Assembly: GCA_001770855.1 (NCBI GenBank)
Contig: MESE01000016.1
Location: 62,001 to 126,000, forward strand
DNA from: Burkholderiales bacterium RIFCSPLOWO2_02_FULL_57_36
Lineage (GTDB): Bacteria > Pseudomonadota > Gammaproteobacteria > Burkholderiales > Burkholderiaceae_D
Direction of reading: 5' to 3'
DNA length: 64,000 bases
Positions within the stretch are counted from its first letter, which is position 1. Every line of letters starts with the position of its first letter. Below, in pieces: positions 17,294 to 26,673 of this stretch. Position numbers and translations under genes: made by a program. Below the pieces are notes generated by a model, which saw nothing but the letters and a program-made list of their open reading frames with translations, had not been told where the DNA came from and made no database searches.

Positions 17294-19038
17294 TCCTGCA
17301 AGCGCTTAACGACTACTACATACGGCGGCAGCGTTCATCCGACCCAAGAGATCGATTGCCGGCTTTTGGCCTTGAAGAGAAAGAGATTCCCTTTGTTATC
17401 GAAATTGACGCTGAAGGTCGACTCGTCAATTTGGCCGATACGCGCACGATAGAGGGAAAGAAAAAAGTTGGACAGGGGTTTTTGGTGCCGCAAGGCGTGA
17501 AAAAAGCGTCGGGGATTGCCGCGAACTTGCTATGGGACACGACTGAATATGTACTCGGTGTTGATACTAAAGGCAAACCGGAGCGCGTCGCCCTGCAGCA
17601 TGCGGCGTTTCGCGCACGACTGGCGAGCTTGCCGCCGGATGTCCTAAGCGACGCCGGGATACAAGCGATTCTCTCGTTTTTCAACGGCTTCGATGTCTTG
17701 CAATTTGAAGCGCTGGCGGTGTGGCCTGACGTTCTGCTTATCAATCCGGTCATGACATTCCGACTGCACGGCGATGTTGAACTGGTCTGCCAGCGCCCAG
17801 CCGTTGTGGCGGCAGTCGCATTGATCGCAGATGATGCCATTGCTGACGGCACGTGTCTCGTTACCGGCAAGGCCGCCGCGATAGAACGTCTGCATACGGC
17901 CATCAAAGGCGTGTGGGGTGCGCAAACCGCTGGGGCTAATATTGTTTCGTTCAATCTGGACGCTTTTAGCTCTTACGGCAAGGCGCAAGGGGCAAACGCG
18001 CCGCTAGGAAAACCAGCCGTCTTTGCCTACACGACGGCCCTCAATCACTTGCTGGCGCGCGGTTCACGTCAACGCATCCAGATCGGCGATGCATCCACCG
18101 TATTCTGGGCAGAAGAAGCACACGATCTTGAAACCGCGCTACCCGATTTATTCGGCGATCCTCCGAAAGACGAGCCGGATCGCGGAACAGATGCGTTGAA
18201 GGTGCTCTATCAGGCAGCCCAGTCCGGCAAGTTTTCGCAAGGGACATCAAGTACCCGCTTTCATATTCTGGGGTTAGCCCCAAACGCCGCGCGAATCGCG
18301 ATCCGTTTCTGGGAAACCGCTCCCGCAAATGAGTTGGCGCAGCGCATTGCACAACATTTCGACGATATCCGGATTGCGCGGGCGCCGCACGACCCGGAAC
18401 ATCTGTCATTGTTCCGACTGCTGACCTCGCTTGCCGTGCAAGGCAAAGCCGACAACATTCCTCCAAACATGGGAGGCGAAGTCATGCGCGCTATTTTGCA
18501 AGGCTTGCCTTATCCGGCGCCGTTCTTGAATCTGGCTGTGCAACGAAGTCGGGCTGAACAAAAACCTACTTATGCACGCGCTGCCGTCATCAAAGCTGCA
18601 TTGAATCGGATAATTCGCCGCGCGAACCTTACCGCATCACGTCCACAGAGGGAATTCCAGACTATGCTCGATCAGACCAACGCCAATCCTGCCTATCTTT
18701 TGGGACGCTTATTTGCGGCGCTTGAAAAAATTCAGGAAGAAGCCAGCCCTGGCCTCAATGCGACTATCCGCGATCGTTATTACAGTGCCGCTTCCAGCAC
18801 ACCGGTCGTCGTTTTCACAACGCTGTTGCGCTTGAAAAACCATCATCTTGGCAAGCTGCAGAAAGGTCGCGCCGTGCAAATGGAAAGGTTGATCGGCGAA
18901 ATCATCGGTGAACTGGATGATTTCCCTCGCAATCTCGCTCTGCCTGAACAAGGCCGATTTGCTTTGGGCTACTACCATCAACGGCAAGCCTTCTTCACCA
19001 AAACAGAACTCGCCAACAACCAAGAGGAATCCAAATGA
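17290..19038 (+). CDS. cas8c: Cas8c (Csd1), large Cascade subunit
   Basis: A 582-residue Csd1-family protein ([40 protein letters not shown]…), the normal length for type I-C. It recognises the PAM (usually TTC in I-C) and helps recruit Cas3; an internal start inside cas8c often also yields the small Cas11c subunit, and no separate cas11 gene is present here. In the C-terminal part the segment around [25 protein letters not shown] is the family's conserved end. It overlaps cas5c and cas7c by 4 bases at each end. Confidence 0.94.
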   Translation: MILQALNDYYIRRQRSSDPRDRLPAFGLEEKEIPFVIEIDAEGRLVNLADTRTIEGKKKVGQGFLVPQGVKKASGIAANLLWDTTEYVLGVDTKGKPERVALQHAAFRARLASLPPDVLSDAGIQAILSFFNGFDVLQFEALAVWPDVLLINPVMTFRLHGDVELVCQRPAVVAAVALIADDAIADGTCLVTGKAAAIERLHTAIKGVWGAQTAGANIVSFNLDAFSSYGKAQGANAPLGKPAVFAYTTALNHLLARGSRQRIQIGDASTVFWAEEAHDLETALPDLFGDPPKDEPDRGTDALKVLYQAAQSGKFSQGTSSTRFHILGLAPNAARIAIRFWETAPANELAQRIAQHFDDIRIARAPHDPEHLSLFRLLTSLAVQGKADNIPPNMGGEVMRAILQGLPYPAPFLNLAVQRSRAEQKPTYARAAVIKAALNRIIRRANLTASRPQREFQTMLDQTNANPAYLLGRLFAALEKIQEEASPGLNATIRDRYYSAASSTPVVVFTTLLRLKNHHLGKLQKGRAVQMERLIGEIIGELDDFPRNLALPEQGRFALGYYHQRQAFFTKTELANNQEESK

Positions 19039-19919
19039 GCCTGACCAATCGCTATGATTTTGTTCTGCTGTTCGACGTGAAAGACGGCAATCCTAACGGC
19101 GACCCCGATGCCGGCAATTTGCCGCGACTGGATGCCGAGACCGGTCACGGCTTGGTGACCGATGTCTGCCTGAAGCGCAAGGTGCGCAATTTTATCGGGA
19201 TGGCGAAGGGCGAGCAGCCACCCTATGAGATTTATGTAAAAGAAAAGGCCGTCCTCAATAATCAGCATAAACGGGCTTATGTCGGGATCGGGCGTGAGGA
19301 CATGCTTGCGGGCGATGACAAAAAACGCAAGGGTGGCGATGCCGTGGATATTGCACGCAAGTGGATGTGTGACAATTTTTTCGATGTGAGGACTTTCGGG
19401 GCCGTCATGTCAACTGGTATTAACTGCGGTCAAGTGCGAGGTCCGGTGCAGCTTACGTTCGCGCGTTCCGTCGATCCGATCATCGCCCAGGAACACTCGA
19501 TTACGCGCATGGCGGTTGCTACCGAAGCAGAAGCCGAAAAGCAGGGTGGTGACAACCGCACCATGGGCCGCAAGCACACTGTCCCCTACGGGCTCTATAT
19601 GGCGCACGGCTTTGTCTCCAGCTTTCTCGCTAAGCAAACCGGCTTTTCCGATGACGATCTTGAATTATTCTGGCAGGCCCTGATCCAGATGTTCGAGCAT
19701 GACCGTTCTGCCGCACGTGGTGAAATGAGTACACGCGGACTGTATGTGTTCAAGCATGAATCGGAGCTGGGTAATGCCCCGGCGCACAGCTTGTTCGAGC
19801 GCATACGCGCAGAGCGAAAAGAGGGCGTCGATGTGCCGCGCAGCTTTCAGGATTATGACGTGACGATTCAAGACTCCGACTTACCGGTAGGGGTGACGTT
19901 ATTGAATAAACCCTGCTAA
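19035..19919 (+). CDS. cas7c: Cas7c (Csd2), Cascade backbone subunit
   Basis: A 294-residue Csd2/Csh2-family protein with the characteristic [19 protein letters not shown] near residue 17, [16 protein letters not shown]-like segment (here [16 protein letters not shown]) and the C-terminal conserved tryptophan-rich stretch. Several copies coat the crRNA spacer in the effector complex. It overlaps cas8c by 4 bases and is followed by a 28-base gap before cas4. Confidence 0.95.
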   Translation: MSLTNRYDFVLLFDVKDGNPNGDPDAGNLPRLDAETGHGLVTDVCLKRKVRNFIGMAKGEQPPYEIYVKEKAVLNNQHKRAYVGIGREDMLAGDDKKRKGGDAVDIARKWMCDNFFDVRTFGAVMSTGINCGQVRGPVQLTFARSVDPIIAQEHSITRMAVATEAEAEKQGGDNRTMGRKHTVPYGLYMAHGFVSSFLAKQTGFSDDDLELFWQALIQMFEHDRSAARGEMSTRGLYVFKHESELGNAPAHSLFERIRAERKEGVDVPRSFQDYDVTIQDSDLPVGVTLLNKPC

Positions 19920-19947
19920 AAACCCGACACAGCGCGAATATTTTCCA

Positions 19948-20574
19948 ATGCCAAACCCCGCAGACGAAGCCGTCGCACTCTCCGCCCTGCAACACTGGAT
20001 CTACTGTCCGCGCCAATGCGGGCTGATTCATCTGGAACAGGCGTTCGAGGAAAACATCCACACGGCGCGCGGGCAGGCTGTGCATCATCTGGTCGATACG
20101 CCGGGATATGAAATCAAGTCGGGTGTGCGCGTCGAGCGTGCGCTGCCGGTGTGGAGCGATCGTTACAATCTGATCGGCAAGGCGGATCTGGTTGAGTTCC
20201 ACCTCGATGGCATGGTGTATCCGGTTGAGTTCAAGCATGGTGCCAAACGGCAGAAACTGCACGACGATATTCAACTCGCCGCGCAGGCGATTTGTCTGGA
20301 AGAGATGCTCGGTCGCACCGTGTCAAGCGGGGCCATTTTCCACGCCAGCAGCCATCGGCGGCGAGAAGTTCTCATCACCCCGGCACTAAGGCAGTTGGTG
20401 ATTGACACCGCCGATGCGATTCGCGCGATGCTATCTTCGGGAAAACTGCCGCCGCCGGTGAACGATGCGCGTTGCGATCAGTGTTCACTGAAAAATATCT
20501 GCCAGCCGCAGGCGCTGGCGGAGCGGGGCAAGCAACGCCAACAACGACGCAGTCTATTCGACCCGGAGGCATAA
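19948..20574 (+). CDS. cas4: Cas4 exonuclease for spacer trimming
   Basis: A 208-residue protein with the four-cysteine iron-sulfur set split between the ends: Cys20/Cys24 (IYCPRQCG) and Cys176, Cys179, Cys185 (CDQCSLKNIC). RecB-like nuclease motifs are GKADLVEF, PVEFKHG and a QLAAQA helix. Cas4 works with Cas1-Cas2 to cut pre-spacers at the PAM end. It is followed with one base between stop and start by cas1. Confidence 0.93.
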   Translation: MPNPADEAVALSALQHWIYCPRQCGLIHLEQAFEENIHTARGQAVHHLVDTPGYEIKSGVRVERALPVWSDRYNLIGKADLVEFHLDGMVYPVEFKHGAKRQKLHDDIQLAAQAICLEEMLGRTVSSGAIFHASSHRRREVLITPALRQLVIDTADAIRAMLSSGKLPPPVNDARCDQCSLKNICQPQALAERGKQRQQRRSLFDPEA

Positions 20575-20575
20575 G

Positions 20576-21610
20576 GTGCACACTGTCCAGAACACTCTCT
20601 ATGTGATGACGCCGAATGCCTATGCGCATCTGGAGAACGCCACCTTGCGCATCGACGTCGAGCATGAGAAAAAACTCCAGGTACCGCTGCATCATCTGGG
20701 CGGACTGGTCTGCTTCGGTAATGTCATGGTTTCGCCCGCACTCATGCACCGGCTGGCGGATGAAGGAAAATCACTGGTGCTGCTGGATAATTCAGGCCGC
20801 TTCAAGGCGCGGCTCGAAGGCCCTGTCTCCGGCAACATCCTGTTGCGCCAATCCCATCACAGGGTGGCGTCCGAACCCGCCTTCAGCCTGGAACTCGCGC
20901 GCGCCTTGGTGGCCGGAAAACTCAAGAACAGCCGGACTAACCTGCAGCGCGGCGCGCGCGAAGCTGCCAACACGGATGAGGCCGCAATCATTACGCGCGT
21001 AGCCGATAATCTTGCCGCGTCGGTGCGCGCCGTGGTCGTTGCCACTAACCTGGATGAGCTGCGCGGCGTGGAAGGGGAGGCGGCACGCGGTTATTTTGCT
21101 GCACTCAATCTGATCGTCAAACCGCAGCTGCGCGCATCGTTCGCGCTCAACGGGCGCACTCGCCGCCCGCCGCTGGATCGTTTCAACGCGCTGATTTCTT
21201 TCCTCTACGCGATGCTCATGAATGACTGCCGCTCGGCCTGTGAAGCTGCCGGTCTGGATGCGCAGTTGGGTTTTCTGCACGCCGTGCGTCCGGGCCGCGC
21301 TGCGCTTGCGCTGGATTTGCAGGAAGAATTCCGTTCAATCACTTGCGACCGGCTGGCGCTTACCCTGATTAACCGTGGACAGGTCAATGCCGGCGATTTT
21401 GACGAACGCGAAGGCGGCGCTGTCATGCTGAACGATAAAGGCCGTCGCGCAGTCGTCACAGCCTGGCAGGAACGCAAGCAGGAAGAGATCACGCATCCGC
21501 TCAGTGAAAACAAAATTCCGATCGGCCTGCTTCCTTTCATTCAGGCACGGTTCATCGCACGTACCATTCGTGGCGAGATGGAAGGCTATTTGCCCTACCT
21601 GGCAAAATAG
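20576..21610 (+). CDS. cas1: Cas1 integrase
   Basis: A 344-residue protein starting with GTG at 20576, one base after the cas4 stop, with GGAGG upstream. Active-site candidates: Glu near 166-168 (GVEGEAAR), His near 234 in [10 protein letters not shown], and acidic residues in [11 protein letters not shown] near 245-252. Most I-C Cas1 proteins read HRDRPGR at the histidine site; the HAVRPGR here is a small variation. With Cas2 it inserts new spacers at the leader end. Confidence 0.95.
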   Translation: MHTVQNTLYVMTPNAYAHLENATLRIDVEHEKKLQVPLHHLGGLVCFGNVMVSPALMHRLADEGKSLVLLDNSGRFKARLEGPVSGNILLRQSHHRVASEPAFSLELARALVAGKLKNSRTNLQRGAREAANTDEAAIITRVADNLAASVRAVVVATNLDELRGVEGEAARGYFAALNLIVKPQLRASFALNGRTRRPPLDRFNALISFLYAMLMNDCRSACEAAGLDAQLGFLHAVRPGRAALALDLQEEFRSITCDRLALTLINRGQVNAGDFDEREGGAVMLNDKGRRAVVTAWQERKQEEITHPLSENKIPIGLLPFIQARFIARTIRGEMEGYLPYLAK

Positions 21611-21647
21611 GAATTTTTATTGTCGGCCCGATGCACGGCGGACCTGG

Positions 21648-21947
21648 ATGAAAACTATGCTAATCATCGTTACCTATGATGTTTCTACCGAAACCGCTGC
21701 CGGTCGCAAACGACTGAGACGGGTGGCAAAAGCGTGCGAGCGTATCGGGCAGCGCGTGCAGAAATCCGTTTTTGAGTGTACGGTCAATGAAATGCAGTTT
21801 GAACAACTGGAACGTACCTTGCTCGCTGAAATCGACGCGACGAAGGATAACCTGCGCTTTTACCGTATTACCGAACCGGTGGAAATGAGGGTCAAACAAC
21901 ACGGTTGCTTCCGCTCCGTGGATTTCGATGGACCGCTCATAGCTTGA
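21648..21947 (+). CDS. cas2: Cas2 adaptation subunit
   Basis: A 99-residue protein from ATG 21648 (or 96 residues from ATG 21657), with [11 protein letters not shown] at the start, [11 protein letters not shown] in the middle and a short C-terminus. A longer open frame reaching back into cas1 is not the gene. It dimerises and bridges two Cas1 dimers for spacer integration. The stop at 21945-21947 is followed directly by the array leader. Confidence 0.94.
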   Translation: MKTMLIIVTYDVSTETAAGRKRLRRVAKACERIGQRVQKSVFECTVNEMQFEQLERTLLAEIDATKDNLRFYRITEPVEMRVKQHGCFRSVDFDGPLIA

Positions 21948-22123
21948 GCGCGAACCCCTATCAACGGTCAAAATGCGGGACTTTCGCGCAACCGCTAAGC
22001 TAATGATTAATATAGATTTATTCCCCATATCAAAATCCATGCGCCGCAATTTCCGGCTTGCGGGAATAGATTCGCGGGAATCTACAGAATTCTTCTTACG
22101 TAACCATATGTTATGTGAGTGGA
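21948..22123 (+). promoter_or_regulatory. CRISPR leader
   Basis: These 176 bases between cas2 and the first repeat contain no gene. They begin with the GCGCGAACCCC stretch common after cas2 in type I-C loci, become AT-rich around 22000-22025 (a likely promoter region, e.g. TAATGATTAATATAG), and carry a small hairpin (TAGATTC … GAATCTA, about 22068-22085). Position and orientation fit transcription of the array on the + strand and spacer addition at this end. Confidence 0.75.
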
Positions 22124-24538
22124 GTATCGCCCGACATAATTGTCGGGCGTGGATTGAAACTCAATGTCCCTGTGCGAAGCATCGAGCTTCGAAATAAGTA
22201 TCGCCCGACATAATTGTCGGGCGTGGATTGAAACATGCAAATCTCCGGCGGCACCTCCACTCAGATCGCGTATCGCCCGACATAATTGTCGGGCGTGGAT
22301 TGAAACCCACATCTCGACCTGGTTGGAAAAACCGTTGAGCGATTGTATCGCCCGACATAATTGTCGGGCGTGGATTGAAACATTTAGTTATCCTCCGAGG
22401 CATAGTTAAGATTGCCGTATCGCCCGACATAATTGTCGGGCGTGGATTGAAACTGGTATTGCCGCCGCCGAAAAGCGACTTGTCCTGCGTATCGCCCGAC
22501 ATAATTGTCGGGCGTGGATTGAAACCGGGATCAGATCCGGGAGGCGTTGCGCTTCAGTGTATCGCCCGACATAATTGTCGGGCGTGGATTGAAACCTCGT
22601 TGCCTGTACCGAGTCCAACGCGCACGGTCAAGGTATCGCCCGACATAATTGTCGGGCGTGGATTGAAACAACGCGCAGAACAAGTATCAACTGCCGAGCG
22701 AGAAGTATCGCCCGACATAATTGTCGGGCGTGGATTGAAACTATGTAGCAGCGCACCAATACCGAGGGATCAACCGTATCGCCCGACATAATTGTCGGGC
22801 GTGGATTGAAACTTTAGTAATGACTTGCTGGCAGAGATTGAGCCACTGTATCGCCCGACATAATTGTCGGGCGTGGATTGAAACAAACGTGCGGGCAAAG
22901 AACGGCCAGCCGAACGAAGGTATCGCCCGACATAATTGTCGGGCGTGGATTGAAACAAATTGGAGGCAACAATGAGCGCAGAAATACTAAAGTATCGCCC
23001 GACATAATTGTCGGGCGTGGATTGAAACTTCTGTAGAACGCCTGCTCCCGTCGCGCTTTGTCGTATCGCCCGACATAATTGTCGGGCGTGGATTGAAACT
23101 CTCTCATCCATAGTCCAGCGTTACTTCTTCCGGCGGTATCGCCCGACATAATTGTCGGGCGTGGATTGAAACACCTTGTACTCAGGGACAGATGTTTCCG
23201 TGACTGGGTATCGCCCGACATAATTGTCGGGCGTGGATTGAAACATCACGCTTCCTTTCCTGATTGCTGCGCTCCTGTAGGTATCGCCCGACATAATTGT
23301 CGGGCGTGGATTGAAACCGGCCAGCGCAACCGCGCGCACCGCTGGCGTGAACGTATCGCCCGACATAATTGTCGGGCGTGGATTGAAACCGCAATGGTCT
23401 GGCCTTGCTGAAACGGGAGAAAAAAGGTATCGCCCGACATAATTGTCGGGCGTGGATTGAAACCCTCTGACGGTCGAGCAAGGATTCAACGGGCAGAGTA
23501 TCGCCCGACATAATTGTCGGGCGTGGATTGAAACATTAGCTGCTTATTGGTCAATGCGCGATGCAGGCGAGGTATCGCCCGACATAATTGTCGGGCGTGG
23601 ATTGAAACCCTAAAGTGCGCAGTGGACGCCGAGGACGGAAGGGGTATCGCCCGACATAATTGTCGGGCGTGGATTGAAACCTGAAGGATGGGCTCGGACA
23701 GTCGGCAAGACTGTTGTATCGCCCGACATAATTGTCGGGCGTGGATTGAAACTTCTCTGCCCATACCGTGAATGCCGATGGTCTGAGTATCGCCCGACAT
23801 AATTGTCGGGCGTGGATTGAAACCGAAAACGCGCAACCGGAAAGAAGCCATCCAATCGTATCGCCCGACATAATTGTCGGGCGTGGATTGAAACGAGAAT
23901 ATCGAAGCCCCAGAACGTCCCGGTTGCGGGTATCGCCCGACATAATTGTCGGGCGTGGATTGAAACTGGAAAAAATTGCGCAATCCATGGCGGGCAGCAT
24001 GTATCGCCCGACATAATTGTCGGGCGTGGATTGAAACGCGCTGGAACGGTATCAACAAACGATGTCGCTCTGTATCGCCCGACATAATTGTCGGGCGTGG
24101 ATTGAAACGAAGAAATCTATGTTTATGGCAAGGCGCTTGGCACGTATCGCCCGACATAATTGTCGGGCGTGGATTGAAACCAAGCAGGGAAGGTCGGCGC
24201 GGAGATCGCTGGAACGTATCGCCCGACATAATTGTCGGGCGTGGATTGAAACAACGAAGTCGGCAGGAATCGCAGCCACACCGGAAGTATCGCCCGACAT
24301 AATTGTCGGGCGTGGATTGAAACCTGCAAGGTTTGCTCAACCTCGGCCAAGGGAACAGTATCGCCCGACATAATTGTCGGGCGTGGATTGAAACGTGTGA
24401 TCGGGCAGACAGCCGCGTTTTTCGGCGGGGTATCGCCCGACATAATTGTCGGGCGTGGATTGAAACGTCGGCGAAGACAGCAACGTCTCGCGCAGCGTCG
24501 TGTATCGCCCGACATAATCGTCGGGCGCTGGCTTTCTG
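22124..24538 (+). CRISPR. Type I-C CRISPR array, 34 repeats and 33 spacers
   Basis: The repeat is 37 bases, starting GTATCGCCCGAC and ending GTGGATTGAAAC, with a perfect 8-bp hairpin (CGCCCGAC / GTCGGGCG) around ATAATT. I count 33 intact, apparently identical repeats, and a 34th at 24502 that is truncated. Spacers are about 34-37 bases, and no duplicates were noticed. The ATTGAAAC 3' end is the standard I-C crRNA handle, so crRNAs read on the + strand from the leader beside cas2. Identical repeats throughout point to an array that is still being kept or renewed. Open frames running through the array on both strands are repeat-periodic artefacts. Confidence 0.97.
24502..24538 (+). repeat. Degenerate terminal CRISPR repeat
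   Basis: Positions 1-26 of the repeat survive with one change (T to C at position 18); from position 27 on the sequence is unrelated (GCTGGCTTTCTGG instead of GTGGATTGAAAC). The handle is therefore lost abruptly at 24528, which looks like a junction rather than gradual decay. Bases 24528-24606 between this point and the toxin gene contain no gene I can name. Confidence 0.9.
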
Positions 24539-24606
24539 GAAGGCAGCTCCCTTGAGCTGGCTGCACGCCGCGTTGTAGGCGTCGATGCCATCCCAGGAAT
24601 GGTTTT

Positions 24607-25524
24607 TCAGCTCAATTTGAGCTCAAGTTCTTTTGCCTGCTTTTGAAAATCGGCTGGCCTGGATTTGCTGAAAGTCTGTAGATTGGACAGCTTCCACCGC
24701 AGCGCAGGCAAATCGCCGGCGTGAGGACATTTCAGCAAACTCCAATCGGGTTGGGCATGGGCGAGACCGGCGAGGAAATGCCGGTGCTTGTCAGTCAACA
24801 TCTTCGGCAGATCCGCACACATCCGTGCGCGTGTTTCGAGCAGCGTTTCAAGCGGAACCGATTCTCCTGTCGTCATGCCGACAAAACCATTCTGGTATTC
24901 GTCCGCGATGTCTTTCTTGTTGCAGAAAAGGACTTCATGCGTCGGCCGGTTGTGGCCGGCAAGATAGGTAACGAAACACTCAATCGTATCGGCTGAGAGG
25001 CTGCCGGATCGATACAAATTCCACACGTCGAACAGATCGCGCGGATGTTGCCTGTCCATCGCCGCCACCAGCTTGCTGCCATAGAGTTCATCGGGTGTGA
25101 GAATTGGCAATTCCAGCTCGGCGCTGAACATCTCGGCTGTGCTGGCGCAGAGCGCTCGTCGTTCGATCGGCATGACCGTTCCGCGAAACACGACGTTGAC
25201 CTCGATCTTCACTTGGTTCTCGTCGTCTTCCACGATCAGTTTCGTGTCACCCATCCCTTTACTGGCGATTGCCCGGCTTTTCAAGCCGAGTTTGTCGAGC
25301 CGCTGCGCGATGGCATCGAGTTCATCGGCGATGGCTTGCAATGCTTCGTCGCGCGGCGTGACCCAGGGCAAGTAGACGACGTCGATGTCGACCGACAAGC
25401 GCGGCATGTCCTGGACGAACAGGTTGATGGCCGTGCCGCCCTTCATCGCAAAAATCTGGTTCGCGAAAACGTCCGGCGCCGCCATCAGCAGCAGCCGCAC
25501 CGTTTGTGCGTAAATGTTATCCAT
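24607..25524 (-). CDS. Type IV toxin, AbiEii nucleotidyltransferase (module 2)
   Basis: A 305-residue protein from ATG 25524 (a TTG just before it is also in frame). Nucleotidyltransferase motifs: KGGTAINLF from residue 28, SVDIDVVYLP with Asp46 and Asp48, then DELYGSKLVAAMDRQHPRDLFDVWNL around 165-190 with the conserved Lys and Asp. It is clearly AbiEii family but not a close copy of the module 1 toxin. Its start overlaps the antitoxin stop by one base (TGATG), so translation is coupled. The predicted activity is nucleotide transfer causing growth arrest. Confidence 0.88.
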   Translation of the reverse strand: MDNIYAQTVRLLLMAAPDVFANQIFAMKGGTAINLFVQDMPRLSVDIDVVYLPWVTPRDEALQAIADELDAIAQRLDKLGLKSRAIASKGMGDTKLIVEDDENQVKIEVNVVFRGTVMPIERRALCASTAEMFSAELELPILTPDELYGSKLVAAMDRQHPRDLFDVWNLYRSGSLSADTIECFVTYLAGHNRPTHEVLFCNKKDIADEYQNGFVGMTTGESVPLETLLETRARMCADLPKMLTDKHRHFLAGLAHAQPDWSLLKCPHAGDLPALRWKLSNLQTFSKSRPADFQKQAKELELKLS

Positions 25525-26276
25525 CAAGGTTTCAAGGTGAGTAGGGTTCCGTCCTTCAGACGGGTCATCCAGCGTTTGTCGCTGCCGACAGGGATATGGT
25601 ATTGGCTGCGCAGGCTATCGGCGTCGATCACGCCGGTTTCGCGGCTCCAGGTGAGAAACAGGCGGACCGTCTTCACGCTGGTGCAACTGGCCAGCAGCTT
25701 GCCCAGCACATCCTTGCGCAGGTTGCGCAGGCCGGAGAAGATGTTGTGCGCTTCTTCGACGCCTTGATGGGTGCCGACTTCATACAAACATTCGAGAATC
25801 GCGCGTTCCGGAACGGAGACGTGCAGGCCGTCGGTGACGCCCGGCGGCGTCGTCAGGCTTTTGGCGGCGGGGAAGAGGTCTTGCCAATCGAACAGCCGCG
25901 CATGGACGTAACGCGCCGGGAAACGCGATACGAACCAGTCCGGCAGCGTATATCGCACATCGCCCCACAGCACGAGCTTGTCCCGAGGGGAAAGATTGTG
26001 GCGCACGCCTTGCAGCGACAGGGCAGTTTTGCCCGCGACATGCAGACCGGGAACGCGGGTTTGCAAGAATTTTATCGCGCCATGCGCGTCCAGGGTGTCG
26101 CCCGGAAAAGCATAGACACCCTGTGCCAACCGGACGAGCCAGCTACCCTCGGCGTATTTCGCCGCGAGTTGGGCAGATACCCCGTGTTCTGTGAGCATGG
26201 CAAGATCGAACGGACTCCCTCGGGGCATGGTTGCCTGGAGATTCTTGATTAGAGAATGCCGTGTATTTAGCGCCAT
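25524..26276 (-). CDS. Type IV antitoxin, AbiEi with extended C-terminus (module 2)
   Basis: A 250-residue protein from ATG 26276 (an upstream in-frame start at 26294 would lie in the promoter). It has an N-terminal winged helix (FDLAMLTEHGVSAQLAAKYAEGSWLVRLAQGVYAF), then the AbiEi C-terminal domain (SVPERAILECLYEVG … KTVRLFLTWSRETG). It is longer than the module 1 antitoxin. It should autoregulate through the ATCTAATCA repeats directly upstream and block its toxin's effect. The module points toward the array, opposite to the cas genes. Confidence 0.87.
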   Translation of the reverse strand: MALNTRHSLIKNLQATMPRGSPFDLAMLTEHGVSAQLAAKYAEGSWLVRLAQGVYAFPGDTLDAHGAIKFLQTRVPGLHVAGKTALSLQGVRHNLSPRDKLVLWGDVRYTLPDWFVSRFPARYVHARLFDWQDLFPAAKSLTTPPGVTDGLHVSVPERAILECLYEVGTHQGVEEAHNIFSGLRNLRKDVLGKLLASCTSVKTVRLFLTWSRETGVIDADSLRSQYHIPVGSDKRWMTRLKDGTLLTLKP

Positions 26277-26293
26277 GGTTGAAAAATATCGCA

Positions 26294-26376
26294 AAATCTA
26301 ATCAAATGCAAGGGCGGTGATTAGATTTGGTTTTAAATATGTTCTGTTGGTTGATATTTTATGCAATATCTAATCA
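26294..26376. promoter_or_regulatory. Operator-like repeats upstream of AbiEi module 2
   Basis: AAATCTAATCA at 26294-26304 and its exact complement TGATTAGATTT at 26318-26328 form an 11-bp inverted repeat; a third ATCTAATCA lies at 26368-26376. On the minus strand TTGCAT (26306-26311) and TATTTT (26283-26288), 17 bases apart, make a plausible promoter ending just before the AbiEi ATG. On the plus strand TTGGTT (26347-26352) and TCTAAT (26369-26374), 16 apart, could fire toward the mini-array at 26457, and its -10 overlaps the third operator copy. Confidence 0.55.
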
Positions 26377-26456
26377 ATCCAGAAGTGCTGAACGCCCGCA
26401 AAACAGGCTGCAAATGGTCGGTTGTTTCATACACTGCGGAGATGAAAGTCGGCCAG

Positions 26457-26564
26457 TGCCCGGCTGAGATAATTGTCGAGCGCGGATTGAAACAGGCTGA
26501 TGCCGTCCGCGATCACGTCGCCGAGGCGTATCTCCCGACGAGATCGCCGATCATCGACTGACGC
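26457..26564 (+). CRISPR. Degenerate two-repeat mini-array, 1.9 kb beyond the main array
   Basis: Pseudo-repeat 1 (26457-26493) matches the main repeat at 28 of 37 positions, with 23 of 25 at positions 13-37 and the last 10 perfect (GGATTGAAAC). Pseudo-repeat 2 (26528-26564) matches at 24 of 37, including 11 of the first 12 (GTATCTCCCGAC). The 34 bases between them are the length of a real spacer. Orientation is the same as the main array. The hairpin is weak in both. It is either a remnant of the array's old end or a single retained guide. No other gene is seen in 26277-26673. Confidence 0.8.
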
Positions 26565-26673
26565 TCGATAAAGCGGCAGCGGACGAAAATGTAGAGACTG
26601 AGCAGAGCTTTGCCGATGAGTATGCCGGCTGTTGGCAAGGAACAAGTGGGCCGGTCGTCGCATATCCGATCGG

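Noticed and set aside
22082-24591. Many open reading frames running through the CRISPR array on both strands, with repeated peptides such as FNPRPTIMSGDT and SPDIIVGRGLK
   Set aside because: The peptides repeat with the 37-base repeat and have no sensible starts; they are artefacts of translating the array.
26494-26527. A match of the pseudo-spacer to the neighbouring abiE promoter or to the cas3 upstream region, as CreA/CreR would need
   Set aside because: I checked the TTC-flanked sites on both strands in 26277-26456 and 14236-14345 by eye and saw no seed of six or more contiguous bases. The AACAGGCTG shared at 26402-26410 follows AAC, not a PAM.
26361-26561. A 66-codon plus-strand frame covering the mini-array
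   Set aside because: It reads the pseudo-repeat in the same frame as the array artefacts (PAEIIVERGLK against SPDIIVGRGLK) and has no ribosome site.
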